Shown: one piece after another, positions 34,937-44,080 of the stretch
How the letters are laid out: each line of letters starts with the position of its first letter
How positions within the stretch are numbered: position 1 is the first letter of the stretch
Assembly: GCA_021817605.1 (NCBI GenBank)
Contig: JAKAUN010000009.1
Span: 62,001-126,000 of the forward strand
DNA from: Thermoplasmata archaeon
GTDB lineage: Archaea; Thermoplasmatota; Thermoplasmata; Lutacidiplasmatales; UBA184
Reading direction: 5' to 3'
DNA length: 64,000 nucleotides
Position numbers and translations under genes: made by a program
The notes under the pieces: generated by a model
Told to the model about the DNA's origin: nothing
Databases searched by the model: none
Seen by the model: only the letters and a program-made list of their open reading frames with translations

Positions 34937-35587
34937 ATGCCAGCGACGGCAGAGGCGATGGGGATGGGGGCAGGCGCTTCCATGACCGCCGAGAAGAGCG
35001 ACACGGGGTCGAACGTGAAAGTGGTCGGCCTGTTGGCGATGGGCCTTACCCTGATCATGATCGGGCTGGGGCTCCTGCCTTCGCCCTACGCCAATGGGTT
35101 TGCCGGGCACTGGGCGGCGTTTCCCATTGCGTCGATATTCGGTGGGATCGTCCTCGCCGTGGTCGGGCTCCTCGCCCTCTCGAAGGGCCACCTCTACTGG
35201 GGCTCGGCGTTCACGAGCTACGGCGCGTTCTTCCTGGTCTGGGCGAGCACGCTGACCTCCTATAACTCGCTCGGCGGTGGGCCGTTCGCAGGGGTCTTCT
35301 CCTACGGGCTCGCCGGGTTCACCTTCGTCTTTCTGCTCATGACGCTCACCTACCTGGTGAGCTCGCTCAAGCACGGATGGATGGCGTTCTTCTTGTTCCT
35401 GTTCTTCTTCGTCTCGTTCGTCCTCTGGCTCAGCGAGTACTGGACGATTGGGGCGGGCAACTCGGTCTCCAAGGGCATGGAGTGGGCGACCGGGGGTCTC
35501 ACCATCCTGACGGGCCTCCTCGCGTGGTACATGGCCACGGCCCACCTCACGAACACGACCTACGGGAAGAAGTTCCTGCCCGGGTAG
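34937..35587 (+). CDS. acetate transporter-like (AceTr / GPR1-FUN34-SatP) membrane protein
   Basis: 216 residues with six TM helices (VVGLLAMGLTLIMIGLGL, WAAFPIASIFGGIVLAVVGL, FVFLLMTLTYLVSSL, WMAFFLFLFFFVSFVLWL and others). The GSAFTSYGAFFLVWAS stretch matches the conserved YGAFW segment of the AceTr family, which moves acetate or succinate with protons or forms a channel. The N-terminal NPA-like signature is weak here (LPSPYANGF). ATG 34937 lies 31 bp from a TATA-like atttatc (34903-34909). A link with the acetyl-CoA synthetase is functional, not operonic. Confidence 0.75.
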   Translation: MPATAEAMGMGAGASMTAEKSDTGSNVKVVGLLAMGLTLIMIGLGLLPSPYANGFAGHWAAFPIASIFGGIVLAVVGLLALSKGHLYWGSAFTSYGAFFLVWASTLTSYNSLGGGPFAGVFSYGLAGFTFVFLLMTLTYLVSSLKHGWMAFFLFLFFFVSFVLWLSEYWTIGAGNSVSKGMEWATGGLTILTGLLAWYMATAHLTNTTYGKKFLPG

Positions 35588-35704
35588 GTCGGAGTAGGGC
35601 CCTCTCAGGCCAACCCTTTCCTTACTCCTTCCAACCGATCCGGGTCTACGGGGTCCGTCGCCCGGGACCGTGAGGTCCCCTGGACCGGCCCGGACCCCCG
35701 GGGC

Positions 35705-36403
35705 TTACGCAGGCGAAACGCGCGTGCGCCGGAGGCCGATCTCCACGCCGAGGCGGACGACCCCGAGGGCGACCAGGAAGAGACCTGCGAGAACGAGGTC
35801 CCCGTAGGGCCAATGGTAGCCGGCGGCCTCGCCCGTCCAGAAGACGGCGAAGGCGAGAACGAGCGAGGTCGCCCCGAGCTTGAGCCACGGGGTCTTGATC
35901 CGGCGGATGCGCTCGTGCACGAAGAGGGCGGCGACCACGAGCGCGGCTCCGCCCACGAGGGCGCCGAAGAGCGCCGAGAGGCCGTGGCCGGCGGCGGTCA
36001 GCGCGAGGAGGACCACTACGGCTTCGGTGGTCTCGACAGCGCCGACCGTGAAACCCCCCGCGAACTGGAGGCCCGAGCGGGACGGAGCGGGAGGAGAGGT
36101 CCCTGCGGGCGCCTGCCGGCGCCGGAAGGTCTTCAACGTGCTGCGGAAGAGGAACACGGTGAACGCCGCCAGGATCACCGCCGATGCCCAGAGGAGATCG
36201 ACATCGGGAAAGGCGAGGACGACCGCTCCCGCGACGAGCGCGGTCGTTCCGACCACCGCGGTGCCCACCCCCGCGCCGACGACTCCGTGGCGGACGCTCC
36301 CTTGCTCCGCGCCGAGCGCGAAGACCAGGGCGACCACCTCGGTGAGCTCGAGAACGGTCACCACCAGGGCGGCGATGACGGCAGGCAGGTAGAACCAGCT
36401 CAT
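35705..36403 (-). CDS. integral membrane protein with internal repeat (COG4280/GDT1-like)
   Basis: 232 residues with six to seven TM helices. Two homologous halves each open with a Glu-Thr/Leu-Glu motif in the membrane: VTVLELTEVVALVFALG and VGAVETTEAVVVLLALT. This duplication resembles GDT1/TMEM165-like cation transporters (ExGDK motif), but the exact motif differs, so only distant relation is claimed. Acidic residues in helices suggest ion transport. ATG 36403 (MSWFYLPAV) was preferred to 36418. It is divergent from the epimerase gene. Confidence 0.6.
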   Translation of the reverse strand: MSWFYLPAVIAALVVTVLELTEVVALVFALGAEQGSVRHGVVGAGVGTAVVGTTALVAGAVVLAFPDVDLLWASAVILAAFTVFLFRSTLKTFRRRQAPAGTSPPAPSRSGLQFAGGFTVGAVETTEAVVVLLALTAAGHGLSALFGALVGGAALVVAALFVHERIRRIKTPWLKLGATSLVLAFAVFWTGEAAGYHWPYGDLVLAGLFLVALGVVRLGVEIGLRRTRVSPA

Positions 36404-36589
36404 GCAGCGCTCCGCCAAGGACGAGGGAGGGCCATCGGATCCAGCCTGGGGGGCGACGACATCGGCTTCTGGCCGAACCTCCCGCTTTCAAAGCCTCTTT
36501 GCGTCGACACCGAACGTCGGTCGGGGGGCTCCCGGGCCCGGTCCGCAACGAGGCGCAAGCAACAATGGGCAGCAGGAGATGGCCCGGAG

Positions 36590-37546
36590 ATGCCCGCACT
36601 CGCCTCCTCGCAACCGGTGACGGAAGAGACCGCCGGCGGAGCGACCCTCGTCGTCGGAGCCGGCGGCTTTCTCGGAAGCGAGGTCGTTCGCGCCCTGGCC
36701 GCAGGCGGACACAGGGTCGTCGGCCTCGTACGTGACGGCACCAAGGCGGCTCGGGTCACCGCCGCGGGAGGAACGGCGGCCGTAGGCGACGTTCTCGACC
36801 AGCCGTCGCTCGTGCGCGCGGCGCAGGGGTGCACGAACTTCGTCCATCTCGCGTCGGCCTGGAACGACAGCTCAGCCCCGGAGGCCCGTGCCCTTGAGGT
36901 GCGGGTCGAAGGGGCACGCAACCTCGCGCGCGCCGCGGGGGAGGTTGGGGGGCGACGGCTCGTGGTCGGCTCCGGCTACTGGATCTATCCCGACACCCCC
37001 GGTCCGATCGACGAGACGACGCCCGCGGCACCCGAAGGGGAGTCCCGGGCCAACCATGATGCCGAGACGGCGGCGACCGAGGCGGCTCGAGAGGCGCACG
37101 CAGAGGTGCTCGTCGTCCGTCCCGGGATGGTCTACGGCGACGGGGCCTGGTTCCGCCCGATGGCCGAGGCGATCCGGGAGGGGAGCTACCGCGTCGTGGA
37201 GGGGGGCACGAATCACTGGTCGTTCGTCGCGCTCTCCGACACCGGCGCCGCGTTCCGCGCGGTGCTCGAGAGCGGCCGGGCCGGAGAGGTCTACAACGTG
37301 GTGGACGGGATGCCCGCGACCTGGAGGGATTTCGTCCGCACGGTCGCCGCCGAGCTCGGGCGGCCGCCTCCACCGAGCATCGACCGCCGGACGGCCGAGG
37401 AGCTCTACGGGCCGATCGTCGCACGCCATCTGCTCGCCAACCGCTACCTCCTTCCCGAGCGGCTGCGGGCGCTCGGCTGGCGCCCCCGCTTTCCGAGCTA
37501 CCGGGAGGGGATTCCTCCGCTCCTTCGCGAGATGGCCTGGCCGTAG
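36590..37546 (+). CDS. NAD(P)-dependent epimerase/dehydratase (extended SDR)
   Basis: 318 residues. Glycine motif VVGAGGFLGSEVVRALA, then VGDVLDQPSLVRAAQGCTN, catalytic-region GSGYWIYPDTPGPIDE, and VVRPGMVYGDGAWFRPM. The YxxxK pair typical of classical SDRs is not clear (the YWIYP tyrosine is followed by no Lys at +4), as in atypical SDRs. The C-terminus (GWRPRFPSYREGIPPLL) is usual for nucleotide-sugar epimerase-like proteins. ATG 36590 fits natural composition; the open frame upstream is the shadow of the divergent membrane gene. The substrate is unknown. Confidence 0.8.
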   Translation: MPALASSQPVTEETAGGATLVVGAGGFLGSEVVRALAAGGHRVVGLVRDGTKAARVTAAGGTAAVGDVLDQPSLVRAAQGCTNFVHLASAWNDSSAPEARALEVRVEGARNLARAAGEVGGRRLVVGSGYWIYPDTPGPIDETTPAAPEGESRANHDAETAATEAAREAHAEVLVVRPGMVYGDGAWFRPMAEAIREGSYRVVEGGTNHWSFVALSDTGAAFRAVLESGRAGEVYNVVDGMPATWRDFVRTVAAELGRPPPPSIDRRTAEELYGPIVARHLLANRYLLPERLRALGWRPRFPSYREGIPPLLREMAWP

Positions 37547-37626
37547 CCAGGGGTCCTTCGCGCGCGCGCCCGCCCCCGCCGACGGGCCGAGCTGCCAAGG
37601 TTTCCCCGGTAGGGCCCGTTCGCGGT

Positions 37627-38505
37627 CTACCGTCGCAACGAGCGCTGCTGGCTCACGAGAAGATAGCCGGCGACGACTCCGACCAGGGCGAGGACGATCC
37701 AGGGGATGACCTCGGAATAGATGAACGTCTTCTTGACCGTCGTGAGGTCGGAGAGGTCGGCGGCGGAGAACTGGTTGGGCGGACCGCCCGAGAGCCGGGA
37801 GATGGCGGTCGTCTCGACGGCCCAGTACATCACGTCCGAAGGGTCGGAGGAGTGGTACGGATGGTTCGGGTCCTCGTTGGGAGCGTAACCGACGATCCCG
37901 ACGAGGCCGAGCTCGTGGCCGAGCTCGTGGACGAGCACGGTCGTCGTCACCGCGGTCGCTCCGACAGCCCCCGAGGCGGTGGCGATCGTTCCGGCGAAGA
38001 CGGCGATCGAGCTACCCCGATACGCCATGCCGAGCGTTCCCGGGTTGCTCGAGTCGCTCCCCCCTAGGTAGAGGTAGAACAGCGACATCGTGCCCCAGGT
38101 GGGCCAGACCTGGCGGACGTGGCTCTCGAGCGTGAGTATCTGCGACTCGCTGAAGGAGCTCTGCGAGCTCGAGAACGCGTGCTCGTCGAGCTGGACGACC
38201 GACTTCTGGCAGGTCTCGTGGATGCGGCTCAAGAGTGTCGCGACCGAGGGCCCCGGCGGCGGCCCGACCGTCGTCTGGTAGGCGATCTCGACCACCAGTC
38301 GGTCGTCCGGGAACCCCTCGAGGAGGAGATGGGCCTCGCTCCCGACGGCTGCGTACTCCGCCGAGGCGACCGGGTTGATCTGCCAGAAGCCGACCACTAC
38401 GCCGAGCACCAGGGGCGTGACGGCGAGGACGGCGATCTCCACGGCGAGGGTCCTCGTCCAGAAGCGGCCCCGGGAAGGGGGGAGGCCTGCCGGCGCCTGC
38501 GCCAC
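37627..38505 (-). CDS. membrane-bound zinc metalloprotease (metzincin-like)
   Basis: 292 residues. TM helix VEIAVLAVTPLVLGVVVGFW near the N-terminus, a globular extracellular part, then the zinc site TTVLVHELGHELGLVG (HExxHxxGxxG type). A Met-turn-like SDVMYW lies about 40 residues later, and a second TM (VIPWIVLALVGVVAGYLLV) is near the C-terminus. The catalytic domain would face outside. GTG 38505 is 26 bp from a TATA-like cttgtatg (minus strand, 38528-38535); the longer frame to 38736 runs into the divergent GH15 gene. The target could be surface proteins. Confidence 0.8.
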   Translation of the reverse strand: MAQAPAGLPPSRGRFWTRTLAVEIAVLAVTPLVLGVVVGFWQINPVASAEYAAVGSEAHLLLEGFPDDRLVVEIAYQTTVGPPPGPSVATLLSRIHETCQKSVVQLDEHAFSSSQSSFSESQILTLESHVRQVWPTWGTMSLFYLYLGGSDSSNPGTLGMAYRGSSIAVFAGTIATASGAVGATAVTTTVLVHELGHELGLVGIVGYAPNEDPNHPYHSSDPSDVMYWAVETTAISRLSGGPPNQFSAADLSDLTTVKKTFIYSEVIPWIVLALVGVVAGYLLVSQQRSLRR

Positions 38506-38620
38506 GTCCGCGGCGAGCCGGGCGGGACATACAAGCCTGAGCCTGGGGAGAGACAGAGACAAACTCGTAAGAGCAGCGCCGGGACTGGGAGCCGGGGGTC
38601 GGGAGCCGCTGGAGCCGTCG

Positions 38621-40480
38621 TTGCGTGATTTCGGACTGATCGGCAACCTCCACACGGCGGCTCTTGTCTCGCGCCACGGATCGATCGACTGGGCCTGCCT
38701 ACCTCGTTTCGCCTCGCCCAGCGTCTTCGCCCGCATCCTCGACCCCGAGAAGGGCGGCTACGCCCGGCTCGCTCCCGTGGGCCCCTACCGGTCGCGCCAG
38801 CGCTACCTGCCGTCGACCTGCGTGCTCGCCACCGAATTCTTCCTCTCCGGAGGGCGACGGCTCGAGCTGCTCGACTTCTTCCCCATTGTCGAGGGGGCCG
38901 GGCCCGAGGGCGCCTCGCTCGTCGTCCGACGCCTGCGCGCCGTCGGTGGCGCGGTGTCGGTCCGCTTCGATTGCCTGCCGGCGTTCGGCTACGCGCTTAA
39001 CCCGCATGCCTGGACGCTCGGCCGGGGTCGGGCGGTGGCACGCGCCGGCGACGCGAGCCTCGAGGTGTCCTCCGACCCGCCCCGCTACGTGGACGGCTCG
39101 CACCTGCGCTCCGAGTTCGATATGGAACCGGGCGACCCGCTCCTTTTCGAGATCGCGTGGGGCCGACGCCCGAAGGGACTCGCCCCGGCCGAGGAACTGC
39201 TCGTCACGGCCAAGCGCTACTGGAGGAGGTGGGCGCACTCCTCCCGGGCCCCCGTCCACCGTGTCGCCCACCGCTGGCATCGCTGGGTGCTGCGGAGCGA
39301 GCTCACCCTCAAGCTCCTCTCGCATGCCGACACCGGGGCGTTCGTCGCCGCCCCGACGACCTCGATCCCCGAATTCCCCGGAGGGGTGCGGAACTGGGAC
39401 TACCGCTACGTCTGGATCCGCGACGCGGCGTTCGCCGCCCAGGCGATGCTGCGTCTCGGCCACGAGCGCGAGGGTCTCGCCTTCCTGCGCTGGGTGCTCC
39501 TGAGGCTGAGGGACGACCCGATCCATCGTCTGCGGGTCGTCTACGGCGCGCACGGAGAGCGCAACCTCGCCGAGCACGAGCTCTCCCACCTCCAGGGGAT
39601 GTGGGACTCGCGCCCGGTGCGCGTGGGCAACCGCGCCTCCCAGCAGTTCCAGCTCGACATCTACGGCGAGCTGCTGGATGCCGCTGCCCTTCTCGACAAG
39701 GTCGACCCCGCGTTCGTCCGAGAGAACTGGAACGAGGTGCGATCGATCGCCGAGGTCGTCGTGCGGCGTTGGCGGCTTCCCGACCGGGGGATCTGGGAGG
39801 TCCGCGGACCGCCCCAGCAGTTCGTCCACTCCAAGCTCATGGCCTGGGTCGCCCTCGACCGCGCCACCCGCCTCGCCCGGCGCCACGGCAGGACCGGGGA
39901 CGTGGAGCGCTGGTCGAACGAGGCACAGAAGGTCCGCGCCTGGATCCTTTCCGAGGGGATCGACACCTCCCGGGCGACGTTCCGCCAGGCCGCCTCCTCG
40001 ACCGCGATCGACGCCGCGAACCTCCGCATTCCGCTGGTGGGTTTCCTCCCGTTCGACGACAAGGTGGTGCAGGGAACGATCGAGGCCGTGGTCCGCGAGC
40101 TCGCGGACGGCCCGTTCGTCTACCGCTATCGGGCGCCGGACGGGCTCCCCGGGGCCGAGGGAGCGTTCCTGCCCGCGTCGTTCTGGCTTGTCGAGTGCCT
40201 GGCGCGATCGGGACAGACCGAGCTCGCGCTGCGTTTCTGGCGGCGCCTCCTCGGGGCCGGCAACGGCCTCGACCTGTTCAGCGAGGAGTATGCCTCCGCA
40301 TCGCGGACGATGCTCGGCAACTTCCCGCAGGCGCTCACGCACATCGGCATCCTGCGCGCCGCCGTGGCCCTGGGAGAGACGACCGGACAACCCGTGGCCG
40401 ACCCGGAAGAACCTCTCCAGGCTGAGCAGAGCGGGTCGCTCGCGCCCGGGACCACGGGAGCGAATCTGCTCCCGCTGTAG
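38621..40480 (+). CDS. GH15-family glucoamylase/trehalase-like hydrolase
   Basis: 619 residues. The N-terminal beta-sandwich begins LRDFGLIGNLHTAALVSRHG and SIDWACLPRF. The (alpha/alpha)6 catalytic part has NWDYRYVWIRDAAFAAQAML (catalytic acid region, about residue 258) and GLDLFSEEYASASRTMLGNF (catalytic base Glu in SEEY, about 553). No signal peptide, so intracellular. Breaks alpha-glucans or trehalose; in Thermoplasma several GH15 proteins of this form act as trehalases, so trehalase is a serious alternative. The start is TTG 38621, which precedes the conserved LRDFG; there is no nearby ATG. It is divergent from the zinc protease. Confidence 0.88.
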   Translation: MRDFGLIGNLHTAALVSRHGSIDWACLPRFASPSVFARILDPEKGGYARLAPVGPYRSRQRYLPSTCVLATEFFLSGGRRLELLDFFPIVEGAGPEGASLVVRRLRAVGGAVSVRFDCLPAFGYALNPHAWTLGRGRAVARAGDASLEVSSDPPRYVDGSHLRSEFDMEPGDPLLFEIAWGRRPKGLAPAEELLVTAKRYWRRWAHSSRAPVHRVAHRWHRWVLRSELTLKLLSHADTGAFVAAPTTSIPEFPGGVRNWDYRYVWIRDAAFAAQAMLRLGHEREGLAFLRWVLLRLRDDPIHRLRVVYGAHGERNLAEHELSHLQGMWDSRPVRVGNRASQQFQLDIYGELLDAAALLDKVDPAFVRENWNEVRSIAEVVVRRWRLPDRGIWEVRGPPQQFVHSKLMAWVALDRATRLARRHGRTGDVERWSNEAQKVRAWILSEGIDTSRATFRQAASSTAIDAANLRIPLVGFLPFDDKVVQGTIEAVVRELADGPFVYRYRAPDGLPGAEGAFLPASFWLVECLARSGQTELALRFWRRLLGAGNGLDLFSEEYASASRTMLGNFPQALTHIGILRAAVALGETTGQPVADPEEPLQAEQSGSLAPGTTGANLLPL

Positions 40481-40496
40481 CGGGCGACGGCCCGGC

Positions 40497-41255
40497 TCAG
40501 GTTTCCCGCCAGCTCGGGAGGACGGAGCGGCCCGAAGTGCTCACGTAGGACTCGCGGGCGCCGCGAACGAACTCGCCGAGCCAGCTGACCTCGCCGAGGG
40601 CGCCGTCGACGGCCTGCTGGCGACCGGCGTTGCGGCGCCAGCGGCGTGCCGCCACACGCTCGAAGCCGGGAACCGGGCTCGAGTAGCCGATCGTGAAGGA
40701 GACCGAGCCGGCCCCCGCGACTAGGAGCGCAAAGGCGAACCAGTCGAGGAAGAGACCGAGCCCGACGAGGTCTCGGGTCGTGAGGACCGATCCGAGCCCG
40801 ACCAGGAGGGCCGCGGGGAGGGCGAAGACGGCGGCGAGGGTGAAGAATCCGAGAGCGTAGGCATGCGCCCGCGCGACCCGTCGCGACTCCTCCGCTGCGG
40901 AGACGTAGGCGCGCCAGATCCCCGCGAGCGGGGCGTCCGACGCCGGGGGGCTGCCCGACCCAACGTAGGCAAGGACCGTCCTCGACAGGTCGAGCTCGAG
41001 ACGCTGGTAGGCGGTGATGTCCCCTCCCAGCATGGTGGCGAGGGCGAAGGCGCCGAGCAGCGCGGCGAAGAGCGCCACGGGGGCGACCCAGAGCGCAAGC
41101 GACCTCATCGGGTCGTACGCCGCCACGAAGACGAGGATGTAGGCAAGCCCCGCCGCGAAGGCGAGGGCGAGAATGCCCCCGCCCGGCGTGTCGGGCGCAG
41201 GAACGCGCGGGGTGCGGCGGGGGCTGCTTTCGGTCGGCCGCGAGGTCGGGTGCAT
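40497..41255 (-). CDS. four-helix membrane protein of unknown function
   Basis: 252 residues. Helices at ILALAFAAGLAYILVFVAAY, ALWVAPVALFAALLGAFALA, LGFFTLAAVFALPAALLVGL and WFAFALLVAGAGSVSFTIGY. Between the second and third lies a cytoplasmic helix-rich loop (AYQRLELDLSRTVLAYVG). No family is recognised. ATG 41255 lies 27 bp from a TATA-like cttaatag (minus strand, 41278-41285), a well-placed leaderless start. It is convergent with GH15, 17 bp apart. A role in the envelope is possible but unsupported. Confidence 0.65.
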   Translation of the reverse strand: MHPTSRPTESSPRRTPRVPAPDTPGGGILALAFAAGLAYILVFVAAYDPMRSLALWVAPVALFAALLGAFALATMLGGDITAYQRLELDLSRTVLAYVGSGSPPASDAPLAGIWRAYVSAAEESRRVARAHAYALGFFTLAAVFALPAALLVGLGSVLTTRDLVGLGLFLDWFAFALLVAGAGSVSFTIGYSSPVPGFERVAARRWRRNAGRQQAVDGALGEVSWLGEFVRGARESYVSTSGRSVLPSWRET

Positions 41256-41368
41256 CGAGAATTAACCGATGGGTGCACTATTAAGAACTGTCGAGCCAGA
41301 TGCTGCGACGCGCTCCGCGCCGAGAGCCGTCCGCCTCCCTTCTTTCGAGGGGCCGAGGGACGGCTGTT

Positions 41369-42880
41369 CTAGTAGCCCCAGCCCGCGATCCGACGTTCGA
41401 TCGACCCGTGATACGGCTGCGCGGCGATCCTCGCGGACGCGAGGTCGTGGGCCTGGCGCGCGAGCTCAGCGACGCGCCGCGTCTCGGGGCCCTCCTCCAG
41501 CGGCGTGGGGCGCACGCCGCGTTCCGGCATCGCGACGCGGTAGCTGCGGACCGCGCCGGCCTCCCCGGCCACCGCCTTGGTCGCCCCGGAGTAGACCGCG
41601 ATCTCGAGTCGGTCGAGGAAGCCCTTCCTGGCCGCCGAGACGTTCGGGATCTCACCGGAAGGGATGCCGTCGGTCATCGCATAAACCGGGCGGTCCTCGC
41701 CCGGAGCCGGCGACGAGAGCAGCGAGCGGGAGCTCGGGTCCCCGAAGCTCTCGCGCCCTACGAGCCCCGCGATCGTCCGGGGCACGTCCACGAGGCTCAC
41801 CCACTCGCCGGACCGCTCCCCGCGTACCGTGGCGCCCGGGGCCCGCACCCAGAGCGGGATGCGGGCGATCGGTTCGTCGACGCGGAACCGGTGGAAGAGC
41901 GTCTCCTCCTCGAGGAACGCTTGTCCGTGGTCGCTCGTGAGCACGAAGAGCGTGTTCTCCCAGTTGCGACGTCGTTGGAAGGTCTCGATGAGGGAACGGA
42001 GCCTCCGGTCGATCGTCCGCAGCGACGCGACGTAGGCGTCGCGGACCATCGCCAGCTCTTCCGGAGTGGGCTCCCAGCGTCCCTGGACCCAGAGCACGGG
42101 GTCCTGCGAGCAGCCGGCGTAGCGAAGCCAGCGGCCGAGGGGGACCTCGAGGCCGGCGTCGGCCAGGTAAGGCTCGTGGGCCTCGAAGAGGTTGACGAAG
42201 GAGAAAACCGGGCGCTCGGATGGCTGGGAGGCGAGCCAGCTGTCGAGCGACGGCTCGATCCAAGGGGCGATGGCCGGCATCGCCGTCCGGAAGGTCCCGC
42301 GGACGTGGCCTCCCACGCGGTTGAGGCCGTCCCAGACCGCCGGCAAGCGTGAGAACGCCTTCATCGCGAAGTCCCGGAGGGGCGACGGCTGGCTCTCCCC
42401 GGCGACCTTCGGGAGCCAGACGAGCGCCGGCCCGCCCAGGTTGGGACAGGTCGCCTTGTCGATGCCGAGGAAGCGCAGGTAGAACTCCCTCCCACCGCCC
42501 CAGAGGCTCTGGTCGAAGCCGCGGGTGAGTCCCGTGGAGGGTTGCACGTAGGCGTTCGCGGAGTAGAAGGAGGTCGCGTAACCCTCGCGGAGCAGGGCCT
42601 CGGCGATCGTCTCGGGCTCGCGGGTGAGGATCGGCCCGTTGCGGTAGTGGGCTCCATGGTCCCAGGGGTAGAGCCCGGTGAACAGGCTGGCGTGGCCGGG
42701 GACCGTCCAGCTCGAGGTGCTCACCGCGCCGGGGAAGGTGAGGAGCTCGGGGCGCAGCTCGTGGAGGAACGGCATCGCGCCCGGGCGGTCGACCTCCTGG
42801 TCGAAGAGGTCGGAGCGGACACAGTCGAGGACCACCAGCAGCACGTCGGGACGGGCGTCGCCCCCGGCTCCGCCGCTCAT
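41369..42880 (-). CDS. sulfatase-like hydrolase/transferase
   Basis: 503 residues of the alkaline phosphatase/sulfatase superfamily. Metal site LLVVLDCVRSDLFDQEV; nucleophile region STSSWTVPGHASLFTG, where sulfatases have a formylglycine Cys/Ser but here Thr is placed; second metal site VLTSDHGQAFLEEE; and EPIARIPLWVRAPGA. The Thr suggests phosphoester or phosphotransfer chemistry rather than sulfate ester cleavage. It overlaps the upstream epimerase/reductase by 4 nt (ATGA at 42877-42880) and ends a four-gene glycan operon. It has no signal peptide, so action on lipid-linked or nucleotide intermediates inside the cell is possible. Confidence 0.85.
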   Translation of the reverse strand: MSGGAGGDARPDVLLVVLDCVRSDLFDQEVDRPGAMPFLHELRPELLTFPGAVSTSSWTVPGHASLFTGLYPWDHGAHYRNGPILTREPETIAEALLREGYATSFYSANAYVQPSTGLTRGFDQSLWGGGREFYLRFLGIDKATCPNLGGPALVWLPKVAGESQPSPLRDFAMKAFSRLPAVWDGLNRVGGHVRGTFRTAMPAIAPWIEPSLDSWLASQPSERPVFSFVNLFEAHEPYLADAGLEVPLGRWLRYAGCSQDPVLWVQGRWEPTPEELAMVRDAYVASLRTIDRRLRSLIETFQRRRNWENTLFVLTSDHGQAFLEEETLFHRFRVDEPIARIPLWVRAPGATVRGERSGEWVSLVDVPRTIAGLVGRESFGDPSSRSLLSSPAPGEDRPVYAMTDGIPSGEIPNVSAARKGFLDRLEIAVYSGATKAVAGEAGAVRSYRVAMPERGVRPTPLEEGPETRRVAELARQAHDLASARIAAQPYHGSIERRIAGWGY

Positions 42881-43962
42881 CGACGGCGTCGGACACCCCC
42901 CGAGGTCCGTGCGGGCCGTCGGGATGGGCGAGAGGGGCGGGAAGAACGGGAGCGGGGGGGAGAGCGGGTCGGGCGGCGTCCTCGCGCGACGCGGCGCGGA
43001 CGGGGCGTAGGGGCCGACGTTTGGTCGGCCTCCGCCCGCCAGAAGTCGAGCGACTCGCGGATCGTCCGCTCGAGGGGATACTCCCTACGGTAGCCGAGGG
43101 CCTCGAGCCGATGGGTGTCCGAGGCGTTGTCGAGCTCGTCCGTCGGCCGCAGCAGGTTCGGGTCCGTTTCCACGGAGAGCGGCACCTTCGAGAGGGCGAC
43201 CAGTTGCTCCACGATCGAGCGGACGGAGTAGCTCTGGCCGGCGCCGACATTGATCGGTTGCTTCGGGTCGCCGGCCTCGAAGACCTTCCAGAGGCCCCGG
43301 ACCGAGTCGCGGATGTCCGAGATGTCCCGACGTGGCTCGAGGTTGCCGACCTTGAGGACGGCGGGTCCCTCGGTGCGCTCGAGCCGGGCCACCTGGCGAG
43401 CGAAGTCGTTGAGGGCGTCGCCCGTCTTGCCGGGCCCGGTCGTACCGAAGAGGCGGGCGCGCACGATGCGCAGACCGAAGTTGAGGTGGTACTGGTAGGA
43501 GATCGCCTCCTGAGACGCCTTCGAGACACCGTAGGGATTGGTCGCCCAGAGAGGGGCCTCCTCCCGGACCGGAAGGCTGGGGGGAATGCCGTAGGCTGCC
43601 GCCGAGGCCGTCAACAGCACTCCCTCGCCCGGCGGGGACCTGCGCAGCGCCTCGTAGAGGTGGATGGTGCCAAGGACGTTGGTCTGGAACGTGTCGATCG
43701 GATCGGCCCACGCCTTCTTCGCGTAGGCCTGGGCCGCAAGGTGGAAGACGGCCTGAGGCCGGAGCGTCTCGACCATGCGACGCACCGCGCGTCCGTCGCG
43801 GATGTCGAGCTGCTTCCAGCGGATGCGCCCGTCGGTTAAGATGCGGGAGGAGAGCTCCGGAGGGGTGAGGTAGGTGCCCGTCACCTCGTGGCCAAGGCCC
43901 GCCGCGTAACTCGACAGGTATCGTCCGATGAACCCCGAAGCCCCCGTGACCAAGATCCTCAT
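42877..43962 (-). CDS. NDP-sugar epimerase/reductase (GDP-mannose 4,6-dehydratase / RMD-like)
   Basis: 361 residues. Rossmann motif ILVTGASGFIGRYLSSYA; Asp-rich QLDIRDGRAVRRMVE; VFHLAAQAYAKKAW; Ser in LLTASAAAYG; and YGVSKASQEAISYQYH (YxxxK). EPRRDISDIRDSVRGLW is typical of the GDP-mannose dehydratase/GDP-6-deoxy-lyxo-hexulose reductase branch. It makes an activated deoxysugar or related sugar for surface glycans. The last ~45 residues are an Arg/Pro/Ser-rich tail not expected in the family; this may be a real extension or a frame change near the end. It is preceded by GT2 (118 bp gap) and overlaps the sulfatase gene. Confidence 0.87.
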   Translation of the reverse strand: MRILVTGASGFIGRYLSSYAAGLGHEVTGTYLTPPELSSRILTDGRIRWKQLDIRDGRAVRRMVETLRPQAVFHLAAQAYAKKAWADPIDTFQTNVLGTIHLYEALRRSPPGEGVLLTASAAAYGIPPSLPVREEAPLWATNPYGVSKASQEAISYQYHLNFGLRIVRARLFGTTGPGKTGDALNDFARQVARLERTEGPAVLKVGNLEPRRDISDIRDSVRGLWKVFEAGDPKQPINVGAGQSYSVRSIVEQLVALSKVPLSVETDPNLLRPTDELDNASDTHRLEALGYRREYPLERTIRESLDFWRAEADQTSAPTPRPRRVARGRRPTRSPPRSRSSRPSRPSRRPARTSGGVRRRR

Positions 43963-44080
43963 CGCTTCCCTCCGCGCAGCGGCCAGGGACGCACGCCTGC
44001 CGCTGGCGCGTCGCAGGCTCCGCCGCGGGGCAGGGCCTGCAACGGACCAACATAACCCCGACGGGGGTACGCCAGCGAGC

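Noticed and set aside
35813-36589. Upstream extension of the epimerase frame
   Set aside because: The extension is the reverse shadow of the divergent membrane protein gene, with Glu/Arg/Gly-rich unnatural composition.
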